From contig NW_006920417.1 of assembly GCF_000344685.1 (NCBI RefSeq), positions 783,652 through 847,651 of the forward strand: a DNA stretch of 64,000 bases, written 5' to 3'. The position numbers were made by a program, and so were the translations under genes. Below, piece after piece: positions 36,587-47,645 of this stretch; positions within the stretch are counted from its first letter, which is position 1; each line of letters opens with the position of its first letter. This stretch comes from Gloeophyllum trabeum ATCC 11539. Lineage: Eukaryota > Basidiomycota > Agaricomycetes > Gloeophyllales > Gloeophyllaceae. The notes below the pieces were generated by a model. The model was not told where the DNA came from. It ran no database searches and was given only the letters and a program-made list of their open reading frames with translations.

Positions 36587-37125
36587 ATGGACGCCGCCGC
36601 CGCCGCCCCCTCTAAGCAGACCACCAATGCCCAGCCCCAGGCTGTTCAGATGTGTATGTAGCGTGGCAGCGGGCCCTGAGAACGATTCTGACCGTCGTTC
36701 CCTCAGCTGTGATGAACGCAGGCGCGCCTGCCAACAAGCAACATCAGCAATGTGAACGTAAGGCCTCCCGCCTTCGTGGAGGTGGTGCCGCTAGGGTAAG
36801 ACAGACTCGTCTGCTAATCCCATGGTGGGGATGCTAAATTGTCTATGCGGTGCAGGACTGCTTCCTTGGTGCCGTCGAGTGCTTCCTCTGCTTCGGTGAG
36901 TCTCTCCACGGTTTACTTGCGACTAGAGCTCATAGTTCTGCGTACAATAGAGTGCTGCAAGGTCTGTCGGGACCGTATTCCAAACTCCCGTGAGCATTGC
37001 TAACTATGTCCCACAGGACTGCTGCGAGTGCTTCGCGGACATCGTTTGTAAGTGTTATGACACTCTCACGGAGCTGTTAACTGAGGACATGTTCTTCAGG
37101 CTGCCCTTGCGAGATGTGTTGCTAG
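36587..37125 (+). CDS. Small CYSTM-type cysteine-rich protein (87 aa, six exons)
   Basis: CYSTM proteins are small tail-anchored membrane proteins linked to stress tolerance. Exons fitted by phase are 36587-36653, 36707-36795, 36856-36895, 36951-36961, 37017-37047 and 37100-37125 (264 bases in total). The protein starts MDAAAAAPSKQTTNAQPQ, has a glutamine and alanine rich head, then the cysteine module DCFLGAVECFLCFECCKDCC followed by ECFADIVCCPCEMCC at the end. Every intron is 50-60 bases with GT...AG borders. Exon 4 is only 11 bases (agtgctgcaag). Alternative placement of the second donor (36759) gives a frame without the cysteine module, which supports the one chosen. Confidence 0.85.
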
Positions 37126-37772
37126 ACTGTTTCGATCTGCACTATGTGAGCCCCATGCTCAGGACTGCTTCCGGACAAACGTTGTACTATATCATTGAGC
37201 GAATACGATGTTGTGTGTGCCCAAGCGTGATGTCACGCCGCAACCCCTGGCCAAGAACCCGAAGTCATAGACATACACCAGAGCTCACCTCGAGTGCTCG
37301 GCATTTCGAAGGCCGTCTCCATTCATATGAGAAGCATCCACCAACAAGTGTATTACGGACCACAGGCATATACGAGTCCGGTGCTACAATAGTATGTAAG
37401 AAACACGCAAAGCCAGCGCACTCCAGCGCTGCGTGTGTGGGCTGCCAAATGTGCGAGGTACAGATGAGTAGAGATCTACTATAGCTACATGCGTAAAACT
37501 TCAAAGCTTGACAACCAATGCATCGATGAGCGAACAGGCAGTTTAACAATGCAGCACACCCTTGAGCCCAAAAGAGTGAAATGACAGATCTTGTATCGTG
37601 AATGACAAGCGTGACTGTCGTCGTGAGTCGAAAGGCGATAACGAACGAGTGCAAGTAGTTTGTGGTGCATGTCTAGACGTGTACGTTGCGTGAACCCCAG
37701 TTTTTTGCGGTTTGAATGTCGTGAATTTTGGGGGGATGTTTCCTAATAATCCAAGAAAATGAGTTGATTCCA
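37126..37772. other. Convergent 3' region
   Basis: The CYSTM gene (+) and the YTH gene (-) end toward each other. Frames here are short and unconvincing. Confidence 0.5.
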
Positions 37773-40771
37773 CTACACGTCCCCTTTCCGTGAGACGGTC
37801 GGCGCGGTATTTGTCGATATCGACTTCTGCTCCCCGGTGGGACGCTTACCCTGTCCAGGGTGTTTGAAAGACATGGGCGACTGCGGCGGCTCGGGTCGAT
37901 CCCATTCGTCCAGCAGGGCTTGTCCGACCCCAGGCTCCAATTCGGTACCATCCCGGGACACCTTCACTTCCCGCTCGTGGTTCCAGGGGTTGCGAAGGTG
38001 GCGTGTCCGCCAGAACGGCAGACGGGTCGTCTTTATCCACTCCACTCGGAAGGGGGCGCCCCAGTTCTCGTCCCCCTTCCGGAGGAACCCGACCTTTTCC
38101 TCCTCGGCCTCCTCCTCCTCCTTCGAGCCTTCCTCAGCCACCGTCCGCAGGGGCGATCCAGGGAACTCATCTTTCAGCTTGTCGATGCGTTTCACTCCTT
38201 CACCATCCGCCTGCGCCTCGCGACTTGACGAACCGGAAGCACCTCGCGAACGAGCAGCAAGCATAGGTTCGGCCTTCAACTCGAAGTTATCAGCTGACAA
38301 CAGGGATGGCGCGGCAGGAAGTACCCTTTCCGGTATGTCGAGGCTCTGTTTGGGTGCGGGACTCGGCACGGAGAAGCGATGGTGTGGGTTGTGCATCTCT
38401 GCCGGGGCAGAGAGGAATTCACGCGCAGGCTCGAGCTGCGATCCGGGCACAACCTGTCTGTGCGGTGGAGACACCGGCATCGGCGACTGGTCCACAAGTC
38501 GTTGCTCGCTAAGCGGAAAGAAGTGCGGCTCTTGTCGAGCTTGCGTAGGACTGGACCCCTCTTCCGGAATGGTGTCCGAGCGCCGAGATCCCCTCTGTGA
38601 CGCGGGGGAGGAATCGGTCCTCGACGCCCATGACATCCTCTGCCCGCTACCTCCAATGGGGCCTGCCATCCTAATTCCATACAGAGGGCATTCGTCGGCG
38701 CGCCGAACTAATGGGCATCAATACAAGGAAAAATACACACCTAGCATATCCGTAGAATTCGCCGCTCTTGTTCACCCCGAAGATGAGGTAAACGTCTTGA
38801 CTCGTGCGATACGCTTGGTCCAGGATCGCTTCGTTATGGCGCTGAGTTGCCCACATACCCTTCTCCACGCTAAGGTCCAAATCAAACTGCCGGGGGGCGT
38901 TACAATCTGCGGCATAGATCTGCGGGGGCAAAGCTCACCTGACTCAACGATTTGAGGATGAAATAGCGCTTGGGAAAGTGGCGAGCCAGGAAGCTCGAGT
39001 TAGTCGACGCATAAGACCCGGAGCTTGACTTCTTCGTCCCACGGCGGAAGCGACTCTCTTCGTCACTCGATAACGACAGAGAGGCGACCCTGTGAGCCAG
39101 ATCGCGCGGCGACTCAGCTGAACTTGTCGGCGTGACGACGCGTTCTGACCCGGACTGATCGTCCCGACTTGCTTCACCAGAAGCTGACGGTCCCTCAAGG
39201 GTCCTTTCCCGCTTCTCTCTAACCCATCTGGTATGTAACCCCGTCCCTCTCTGCGCGCCGACACCCGCTCTCAGATCGTCCTCTTTCGCACGAACGCGAC
39301 AGACCAGACGTGGACACTTGGGGTCGTGTACTCTCAAGGGCTGTCCATTGAACCGGGCGATCGCGCTGTGCAGATGAGCCTCTGACTCGAAGTTGACAAA
39401 GGCACAATTCGAGCGGACGATAGGATATATGGAGACAACCCCGCCGTATAATTGCCCGTCCGTGTCCGAGTCCTGAGCAGAGTCTGCGGACTGGGTAATA
39501 GGCCCCGGATGATTGAAGACGCGCCATAGCTCCTCCACGGTCGCGTCCCCGGGGACATTACCCACCCACATAACCCACTCGGACCTATGCGTGGGCGGAT
39601 TGGGATGATAGGACCGGCGCACAGATGAAGGGTTTAGAGAGGACCTCGAGGTAGCGCGAATAGAGGCTGCGCCGACTTCCGAGCTAGCCGGGTCAGGCGA
39701 AGTTGGATAAGCGAGAGACGGGGGAGCCGATGCAGGTCCAGCACTGAGTGAATGGGGGTATCCAACCGGCCCTGGACGTGCGACGGGTGACATTGGGTAG
39801 CCGGCGGATGAGACGGACGAGGGCCCGGGACGGTTGTAGGCTTCGAGCTCTTGCCGGCTTAAGGAAGGATACGCCACGGTGTAGTGAGCAGGGAATGGAT
39901 GGGAAATGGGATCATACTGACTCGGCGAGGGTACGTTGCTCGGAACATACCACCAAGTGCCGTGCCTCTCCTGCTCACTCGGTGAGACGAACTGGGAGGG
40001 GTATGAGGGCGAGTACTGGGACTGGTATATGGGTGGCGACGAGGGAAATGACTGAGCAGGGTAAGGGAAGGGCGACGAGGACAAGGGCGGATAGAATGAC
40101 GCCTGTCCTGGATAAGCCGCCGAATGCGGAGGTCCAGCCTGCGAGCCTGATGAAGATAAGGGGGAGCGGGGCGGGGGCGAAGGAGTGATCTGGGCGTGCC
40201 CGAACATTGATGACGGGCCTGGACTGCTGTGGTGCTGTAATAGGGCAGGCATGGTGGGCGACGAGTAGGCCATATGCGGATTTTGCGGGATCATCGGCGC
40301 TTCATGTACGTACTGGCCAGGATGAGAAAACCCGTGGGCATAGGGAAATGCAGGATTGGGAGGTGCTTGGAGCCCGCCAGCGGACGGGGAGGACATCGTG
40401 TATGGTCCGCCATATCCACTGGGCTGAGCTCCGTAAGGGGAAGCACGAGCCTGGTACTGATGAGGCGCGCCTGGAAAACGTGAACCAGCGCCAGGAGACG
40501 CCTGCTGCCTGTCGGACGGGGGTCTGGTATATGAATGGCCAGGCGGGGTCTGGAACGTGGGCCTGGTCTGCTGCCGGCGGGGAACAGCTGCTTGGGAGTG
40601 CGACGGCGCCGAGGAGGCACCAGGAGGTCTGCCAGTGTCCGATGTGAAAGAAGGGGCCGGTGAACCAGACACGTTCAGATCCTGGGGGTCTTCGTTGCTG
40701 GCATCTCCCGCCATGAAAGCCTGCCCTGCAAATACTTTGCCCGCGCCGCTTGATCTCTCTAAATTGTCCAC
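37773..40771 (-). CDS. RRM and YTH domain protein (probable m6A RNA reader)
   Basis: It begins MDNLERSSGAGKVFAGQ. About 400 residues are low in complexity, rich in proline, serine, tyrosine and glutamine. An RRM follows, with RNP2-like WVMWVGNVPG and RNP1-like CAFVNFES. After a serine-rich linker comes the YTH domain: RYFILKSLSQ|DLDLSVEKGMWATQRHNE, then DVYLIFGVNKSGEFYGYA|RM. An insert of about 200 disordered residues precedes NWGAPFRVEWIKTTRLPF, then HLRNPWNHEREVKVSRDGTELEPGVGQALL. The final part (PFxxxxHLxNPWN, VKxxRDGxE) resembles the nuclear YTHDC1/Mmi1 class rather than YTHDF. The tryptophans of GMW and NWG are in positions expected for the methyl-adenine cage. Introns lie near 38870-38935 and 38670-38735. 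Confidence 0.87.
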
Positions 40772-41731
40772 CCGAGCAGGGACGCGGTCTTGCAGTTGAC
40801 GAGAGTCTGTCGGAATTGGATCATAAACCCCTGGCAGAGACGCGCAGTGGGATAAGTAGGGGCGCGCGGTGGTTACACGCGATCATAAACGGCAACACTT
40901 GCCTGAACGGCCCAAAGAAGAGGAAACGACGGTAGAAGGACTGGGGGGAACTAGTTAAAGACAGAGGTAAGCATAGCCGAAGGAGAGAAATAAAGGAAAG
41001 GACGTGAAGTGGAATATTATTGGGGGGACTGCTGCTGCCGCACGTATAACGGACTCGAAAATTCGCTAGCCCGGATCCATATGCACGGTCACGTGACTGC
41101 GACGGCGCTACGCTGTTCCTCTCCGGTGATGGCCGCCCCGATCGTCCCACGTGCCGCGTCCACTCACCTTCCACAGCAGTGCCCCGTCGGTTGTGCCATG
41201 CACTGAGCACCATGGGGTGAGTTAGTATTCTTGGAGTCGGCGTCGGCGTGTCTTCTCGCTGCAACATCGATGTTCAGCAAATGCTACGGTTGTCCCCCGC
41301 TCCGTCTGATCTGTGCACAGACACAATCAAAACAGGAGCACAGCACACAGGGACCGAGCGGATGTGGGTGGGATTTGATGCAAATAGGACGGATACTTGC
41401 CTTGGGAAAGCAGGTCGAGTTCCTTGACTAAGCTCGGCAAGTCGTGATGATTTGGGCGGGTCGTGGGTCGACGTTGTCAGCGCAGTGGGAGGATACAGAC
41501 GCGAGAGAGTAAATAGTCCGGTAATATGCGCTCGCGACAACTGGAAAGCTGTAGAATTACCCGGTATTAAACGACAGGTCCGCGGAATCGACAGCGACAG
41601 GTATCAGTGCAGAAACGGCAAGACTAGCGATCATGGTGCTTTAAGAGCAAAGGCAAAGAGGGGCAAGAGGTTGAATTACCCATGGGAAACATGACGTCGA
41701 CAACTTGGACACCTTCCCGTTCACTCAATCA
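40772..41731. promoter_or_regulatory. Upstream region of the YTH gene
   Basis: Should hold the YTH gene promoter and leader. The frames seen are short and on both strands, and none shows a motif. Confidence 0.4.
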
Positions 41732-42530
41732 CTAGCCCACCACGACGCAAGTAGGACAAGGGACTCGTTCGAGGACCTGCAGTAATTTGTTACGCGCCTC
41801 TTTCCCCCCAAATTCCTTCAATATTTTGGCACGAAGAGTCGCCGGTTCCTGGCCCGCTGCCAGGCAAAGTACTGCAGTTGCGGTACCGAGCTCGACTTCC
41901 TGTGCAGCTAGCCAGATCTCGATCATGCAGTGCTTCTGTGTTCTTGCTCCACCAGTGATTACAGCCCAAGATGTGGGGCAATGCAACGTATACCACTACG
42001 AAAACCTGTGGAGCTCGTCCGGCAATTATAACAGCGGACATATTGGATTCATGGGCAACGCGGTGGAGCAACCGCCTGTGTAGAGATGCAAGTGACACAC
42101 ACCTGGCCACCGTTCTCCCATCCACAGCAGCCTTCTTACCAATCAACGAAAGACTCGAATGGTTCGATATGTTGCAATTGCGCTGCGAGGAATCCCGCAT
42201 TTTATTGACACCAGCGGGTCAACACTCTCGACAATAAACTTCAGTCGTATCATCGCAAGCTCCGACTTGCGGAGGTTCTCGAGGCGCGACGGCATTCTCG
42301 GGCAAGGTATCTGCTGCCGTGGTGAACGAGTGCGAGCACCGGCATCCGTACAAGCCATTCAGTCGATCGTTGCCAGATTAGATCTTCCGAGCGCGGTCGA
42401 TCAAATAAGCCGCCACATCGTCCAATGGGACTGCCGTTATCAAACTATCCTCCGTGGCCACTGCCACATTGTAAAGGTGGCATTTTACGCTGCCGGACGA
42501 TATCAGATTTTGCATCGTGTCTTCTAGCCG
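41732..42530 (-). CDS. Possible unrecognised protein, 3' part only
   Basis: A clear-looking C-terminal exon follows an acceptor (gctgcacag): it reads EVELGTATAVLCLAAGQEPA and ends CPTCVVVG at 41732. Upstream minus frames read LENLRKSELAMIRLKFIVES and FSLRLEDTMQNLISSGSVK, both protein-like. I could not link them in one frame with confidence and recognise no family. The region may be a decayed gene. Confidence 0.3.
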
Positions 42531-44340
42531 GAGAGAGAACTCACCGGAGTAAAGCTGCGCGTAAAATTTGCGATGTCTGAATCCCAAGTGGTGCCTTGAT
42601 TGGGTCACCGGCTTAAGACCCCATCGACGGCGCCGCCCTCTCTGACTTTGTCTGCGGTCCATAGGCAGCTCTAGACTCGTCCAATGTCTTGCCCTGTCGA
42701 TGTGCTTTTTTCGACGGGCTGAATTGAATAGTCGATCACGGTCGACTCGCCAATGGCTGAAGTAGTGCAGGTCGGGGGTACAGGAGGCATGCCAGCCATC
42801 ACAAGGGAGGCGGATGACGGGAGGAACCCTTCCTACAGCGTCGTTACGTTGGCACATCGATGCCAGCGCCGCAAGCCATGGATTCATCGCCAGTCTGGTA
42901 CGTTGTGGTCTGCGATGTTCTGCCTGTTGAGATTTCACCGATCGACATCTCAATATCGATCGTTGTCACGGACGCGGTGGAAAGCAATATCGCCAAGCCG
43001 AATGTCCGATGGCTGAAGACATGCATGCCAGGCGGGACGGCGCTCCTCTGCGGGCGTGTCTGCTCCACCGTACGAGGATCACGACCTCCGTCGTGGCTCT
43101 CAGGATGATGTCTAGACTTGTGCTCCCGGCGGGGAATTATTGACCGTGTCTTAACGGCGTTCAAGGGAGAGGGTCGGAGGAAGTTTGTGTAGGGTAGGGA
43201 AAATAGTGGGGGCAGCGCAAGAATTCAGCGGCTGTCTGGGTCTTTCGGAGGAGCCAGTCAGACGTCGGTATCTCTCATGATACGCTGACAGTGCTTACCA
43301 CCTATGCGTGGCTCTACTGAGCACGAATTAACTTCGTAGGTCATGGCCATTCGACTGCAGCTGCCAGCGCTTTGAGAAACCGTCCAGGGAGACCACGTCT
43401 CGTGCCATAACGAGAATCGTATGCTTGCTGTACACAGACTTCAACTTGAGGAGACAAGCCACCGGCAGCCAATACCACGAATCCCAACCGTAATATTGGA
43501 AATTCATCCAGCTCGTGAAGCCAGCGTCCCTCCTGAAACGAGCAATTCCGGTATGGTCGTAGACGACACTGACGAGCATAATTTCTTCCTATGCAGTGCC
43601 GAGTCTGCTTGATGAATGCCGGAGAAAAGTCATGGTGGGACTAACCTCGCGCGGAAGGGACTTGTCTCACAGCCGAAAGAATGGTAAATTCTCGACCGAT
43701 TGGGAAGTAGGGAAGAAGGTAACATCGCCGTTAGCAGAGTCAGACGTGAAATGGTCCCCATGCTGCGGCCCAGAATAGTGGCCACTGCAGTTACCACTTT
43801 TGTGAGGAATGATGCAGAAGCCCGAGCACGCATGTGCTGGGCAGGATAGTACGTACTTCGCGCCAGCAATAAATCTTCGGTGTCGCGGACCCTTAGGCAG
43901 GTTTGCCTGCCCTGTCGTCGAGATCTTTCTGGCCCCGTGGCAGATATTCATGACTCAGGGCGAACACCGCACGAGGCGGCTGCCCGCTGCCTATTCGAGG
44001 TTAGGATGTCAGCGGCGCGGTCTTCTGCTCGAGAATCACTCCTAGTCCACTCGGACTTCTTCTTGGAGCCTGCCGTTCAGGGTAGCCTTCGATAAAAATT
44101 CGTGAGAGCACATCCCATTGTCTGTGCTACATCAGGGGATGACTGCTGCGCTCACCTGGCCCAACAACAATGCTGAGAGACCCTGAACCAATTATAACGA
44201 GAGGCCGAGCACGTACCGGCTTATCTCACATGTGGCGTTTCATCGAACTGACGGAGAGGCCTGAGAGCTGACATATTCCATATAAGCCTCCCGATACCGA
44301 GGTGCAGGTGTATATAATACAGCTAGGAAATACAAATTCT
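42531..44340. other. Unresolved stretch with protein-like fragments
   Basis: Minus frames such as the one at 43328-43579 (SVVYDHTGIARFRRDAGF ... WYWLPVACLLKLKSVY) and one near 42844-43016 (HVFSHRTFGLAILLSTASV) have the composition of real protein but no recognisable family and no clear exon chain. Either an unfamiliar multi-exon gene or remnants. Confidence 0.35.
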
Positions 44341-45603
44341 TCATTCAGAACACTGTGTAAGGTCATTAAAATGATCTGCCAAACCGTCCTCTACTTCCTT
44401 AATCGTCCGCCATAGCGACTCCACCGCTGCCTTGCGGCACTGCGGCGTCAGCCTCAGAACGATCTCTCCATTCATCATCAGGTGTTCCTTTATGCACCGC
44501 AGCCTCCCGAGGACGTCGGCAGAGCCGTACGATAGGGTCTTCTCATTCTTACCGGCTTCCAGCCATTGGTCTTCCCACACCTTGAGGCAACCGTGATTGT
44601 GGAAGGTGCACCCGTCAGAGCGCTCAAAGGCGGGGGCGGTGACCCTGAGACGATCCCACAGCTTCACCAGAGACCAGTGCCCAGATAACAGCCGAGCACG
44701 CTGGTCCCTGCTCAAGGCCTTGTCGGCCTTTAGTTTCGATAAGTCAGAGCCCATCTCCATGAGCTGGACATAGTAAGCTATTCCTTGGAGGGACCGCAGC
44801 ATGTGTCGATCAGCCAGGACGATCGCGAGAGTGGGGCTCAGGTCTCGCAGCAGGATCCGATTAGTCCACTTGGAGACTATCAGAGACCGCAGCCGCGTAT
44901 GATTACATAGAATGGCGGTCTCGAGAAGGCGGGCCATGAGTGCGGAATCGCAGATAGCCAGATCGGTCTGAGGAAGACCGTAAGTACCGGAGAGCACGTC
45001 GTGAAGGGCATCGACCGCCCATGTCTCCACTGAAGCAAAGTGGTATTTGTTGGTTATCTCTGCGACCGTTATGAGGTTGTCGATATCAGCAGTCGGGCTA
45101 TTATATGACTGTAGTTCGGGTGGACTGTAAAGGTCCCGAGAAAACGTAAGAAGCTGGCTAAGGATATGAAGACAAAACTTAACTCACAGCGCGTACATGA
45201 TGGACAGCAGAGCACGAAATTGATCGACGGTATCCCCGACGAGCCGGACTGGATAGTCATCATTCGACCCCTCCGCTAGCTGTTTATCACCCGCAGGGAA
45301 TGTAAACATATGCTGGAAGGCAGATGAATCCCTTGCTAGAAGGAAGCGATGGACCTGTTACTGTTGTAAGCACTTGCGTGGAACTCTCGCCCACCGCATA
45401 CTTGCCTTGAACAGCGTGTTCTCCACACGGATAACACAATCACCATCGGTTCTGTAGTACTTCTCATCTCGAACAAGCTCCTCCGTAGAGGCTATGACAG
45501 GTTCCTTCCTGTCCTCAAGCTCGCTCGTTCTTTGTCTCTTCCGCGCAGGCTCCAGTGTCTCCCAGCCATCGATTTCAGTATCAAGAACGCCAGAGTCCGA
45601 CAT
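44341..45603 (-). CDS. BTB/POZ domain protein
   Basis: BTB domains mediate protein pairing, often as adaptors for Cul3 ubiquitin ligases. This one starts MSDSGVLDTEIDGWETLEPARK. The domain begins YYRTDGDCVIRVENTLFK and joins across a GC...AG intron (45355-45405) to VHRFLLARDSSAFQHMFTF, then SNDDYPVRLVGDTVDQFRALLSIMYAL. After one or two more introns (45060-45190) the C-terminal helical part follows (ETWAVDALHDVLSG to ADHFNDLTQCSE). The layout matches the many BTB proteins of basidiomycetes, most without known function. The start lies 162 bases from the divergent eIF3i gene. Confidence 0.8.
45355..45405 (-). other. GC-AG intron in the BTB gene
   Basis: The donor reads AAG|gcaagt and the acceptor aacag|GTC. 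Removing these 51 bases joins VENTLFK to VHRFLLARD, the expected continuous BTB sequence. No GT donor nearby gives the same frame. Confidence 0.75.
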
Positions 45604-45765
45604 GGTATGGCTGCAGTACAAAGCGTACAGCATCGCCACACCAAGCATCGAAAGAACGATCGAAGCACGGCAATTGCCGATCCGAGCTTGTAATTCCTCC
45701 AGAATCATATCGCCTCGTCGAAGCTTGCCTGGGTCTCGGAAAGACAACGCTCTATTCCTGCAATA
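45604..45765. promoter_or_regulatory. Compact divergent promoter of the BTB gene and eIF3i
   Basis: Only 162 bases separate the two start codons, which point away from each other. Both leaders must start inside it or overlap the other gene. No TATA box is evident. Confidence 0.6.
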
Positions 45766-47175
45766 ATGGCACGCCTTGTACCTTTATTCATAGAAAAGTT
45801 GATTGACATATGCTCTTAGAGGCCCATTCTCTTACAAGGTTAGAATCTGCGCGTTTAGGTGCAAGCTCAGTACCGACTTGAAACCAAATTTTACTAGGTC
45901 ACGAGCGGTCTTTGACCCAGATCAAGTACAACAAGGAGGGCGATCTCCTCTTCTCGTGTTCAAAAGACCATGTCATCAACGTATGGTACACGCATAACGG
46001 AGAGCGGTTAGGAACGTATGACGGACATAATGGGACAGTATGGACCGTCGACGTCGACTGTGAGTCAGCCCGGGCGTTATTTGCGTGTATCGCCGTCTAA
46101 TAACCTTTCCGTATCCCCAGCAGAGTCAAAATTCCTCGTATCGGGGTCCGCTGATAACTGCATGAAGTTATGGAATGTTGCAACCGGCAAGTGTCTCTTC
46201 ACATGGGAGTTCCCGACCGCTGTGAAGCGAGTCGCCTTCAACGAGGACGACGACCGTATTGTCTGCATCACGGAACAGCGTATGGGCCACCAGTGTGCGG
46301 TGCGGGTGTTCGACATAAACCGGGAAGGGGATGGGACAGATCGTGCGTGCTCTGCAAGGTCCTGACGTTCACTGTAGCTGACACTCTTGGTGTCGCAGAA
46401 TCCGAGGAGCCAACCTACATGTTCAACCCCGTCGGTTCGAAAGCCACCGTGTGCGCGTTCCCGTACATGGACGGTCTCATCTTGACTGGCCACGAGTCAG
46501 GCAAGGTGGCGCTATTCGACATGAAGACTGGCGATGAGGTGTTGAACAACGAGCGTGCACATATGGACACAGTCACCGATCTGCAGTTAAGCACCGACCG
46601 GACATATTTCATCACCAGCAGCAAAGACAAAACCGCAAGGGTACGTTGACTCTCCTTCCTCGCACCAGATCCCATAATCATCGGGGCTTGCACTTTTAGC
46701 TTCACGACACGAAGACGCTCATGGTCCTGAAGACATACTCCACGGAGACACCACTAAACAGCGCCGCTATCGCGCCTAAGCGTCCATACGTATGTATCAG
46801 CACTATTCTCCTCGTCGTCTGGTTAACCGTCGAGGTCTGGCAGGTGCTATTGGGAGGCGGTCAGGAAGCCATGAGTGTCACAACAACATCACTTCGCCAG
46901 GGTAAGTTCGAGACACGGTTCTGGCACAAGGTTTTCGAGGAGGAGGTTGGGCGGGTGAAGGGTCACTTCGGACCCATCAATACGTACGTATAGGAACATC
47001 GTTATACTTCTTGATCAATCTGACCATATCGTTTCCCTCGAATTACAGCATCGCTGTTCATCCCGCTGGGACGTCATACTCGTCCGGAGGGGAAGATGGT
47101 TTCGTCCGTGTGCACCACTTCGATGAGAGTTACTGGAAAGCAAAGCCTTATGGCGATCTGGAGATAGAAGACTGA
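45766..47175 (+). CDS. TIF34: Translation initiation factor eIF3 subunit i (WD40 protein)
   Basis: Core eIF3 subunit that docks with eIF3b and eIF3g on the 40S ribosome. The start is a 12-base exon (M-A-R-L, 45766-45777), a 42-base intron, then [39 protein letters not shown] repeats follow: [120 protein letters not shown], and the family-typical end [27 protein letters not shown] then [17 protein letters not shown]. It ends PYGDLEIED. Six or more short introns. Length and order match eIF3i. Confidence 0.93.
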
Positions 47176-47645
47176 GTACTCTCAGGCTCTGTATATGTTG
47201 TGTATCCGTAGCTTCTATCCTCTTGCCCGACGGACCGGGCTGCTTGTTTGCTATGGTGCCGATGCTGCCAGATTGTGTCTACGCATCGTGTTCAAGACAG
47301 AAGCCGTCGTAAAAGCGTGCAGTGCTTGTATACAACTTCGTTAACGTACATCTCGGGAGCAGAAAGCAATGACTTCCAAGTGACTATGCAAAGCAGATGC
47401 TATCGAGAAAGGGTAGGAGTGAGCTTGCATCCGAAGTAGCGTCCTTCCGTCCCGTCCCGTGCTACGGAATGTTTGGCTACCGTAGTGCTGTCCTTCTAAG
47501 GATAGGTGTGTGCAGTGACTGTCTACTACAGAGAAAATAAAGGGAGAATAAATAAGACACCGACGTTGAGCAGTGTTGGGAGGTGCCATGACCATGGTGA
47601 GGATAGTGCCATCGTTGGCGGGGAACTGTGGCAAAGATGAGATAT
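47176..47645. other. Convergent 3' region
   Basis: eIF3i (+) and the secreted protein (-) end toward each other. No gene seen. Confidence 0.5.

Noticed and set aside
35985..36755. Plus-strand open frame of 256 codons
   Set aside because: No motif and irregular composition. Its 3' end overlaps the CYSTM first exon and intron in another frame, so it is most likely promoter sequence open by chance.
37837..38955. Plus-strand open frame of 372 codons
   Set aside because: It is antisense to the YTH gene. Its length comes from biased codons of the opposite strand, while the minus frame shows a clear YTH domain.
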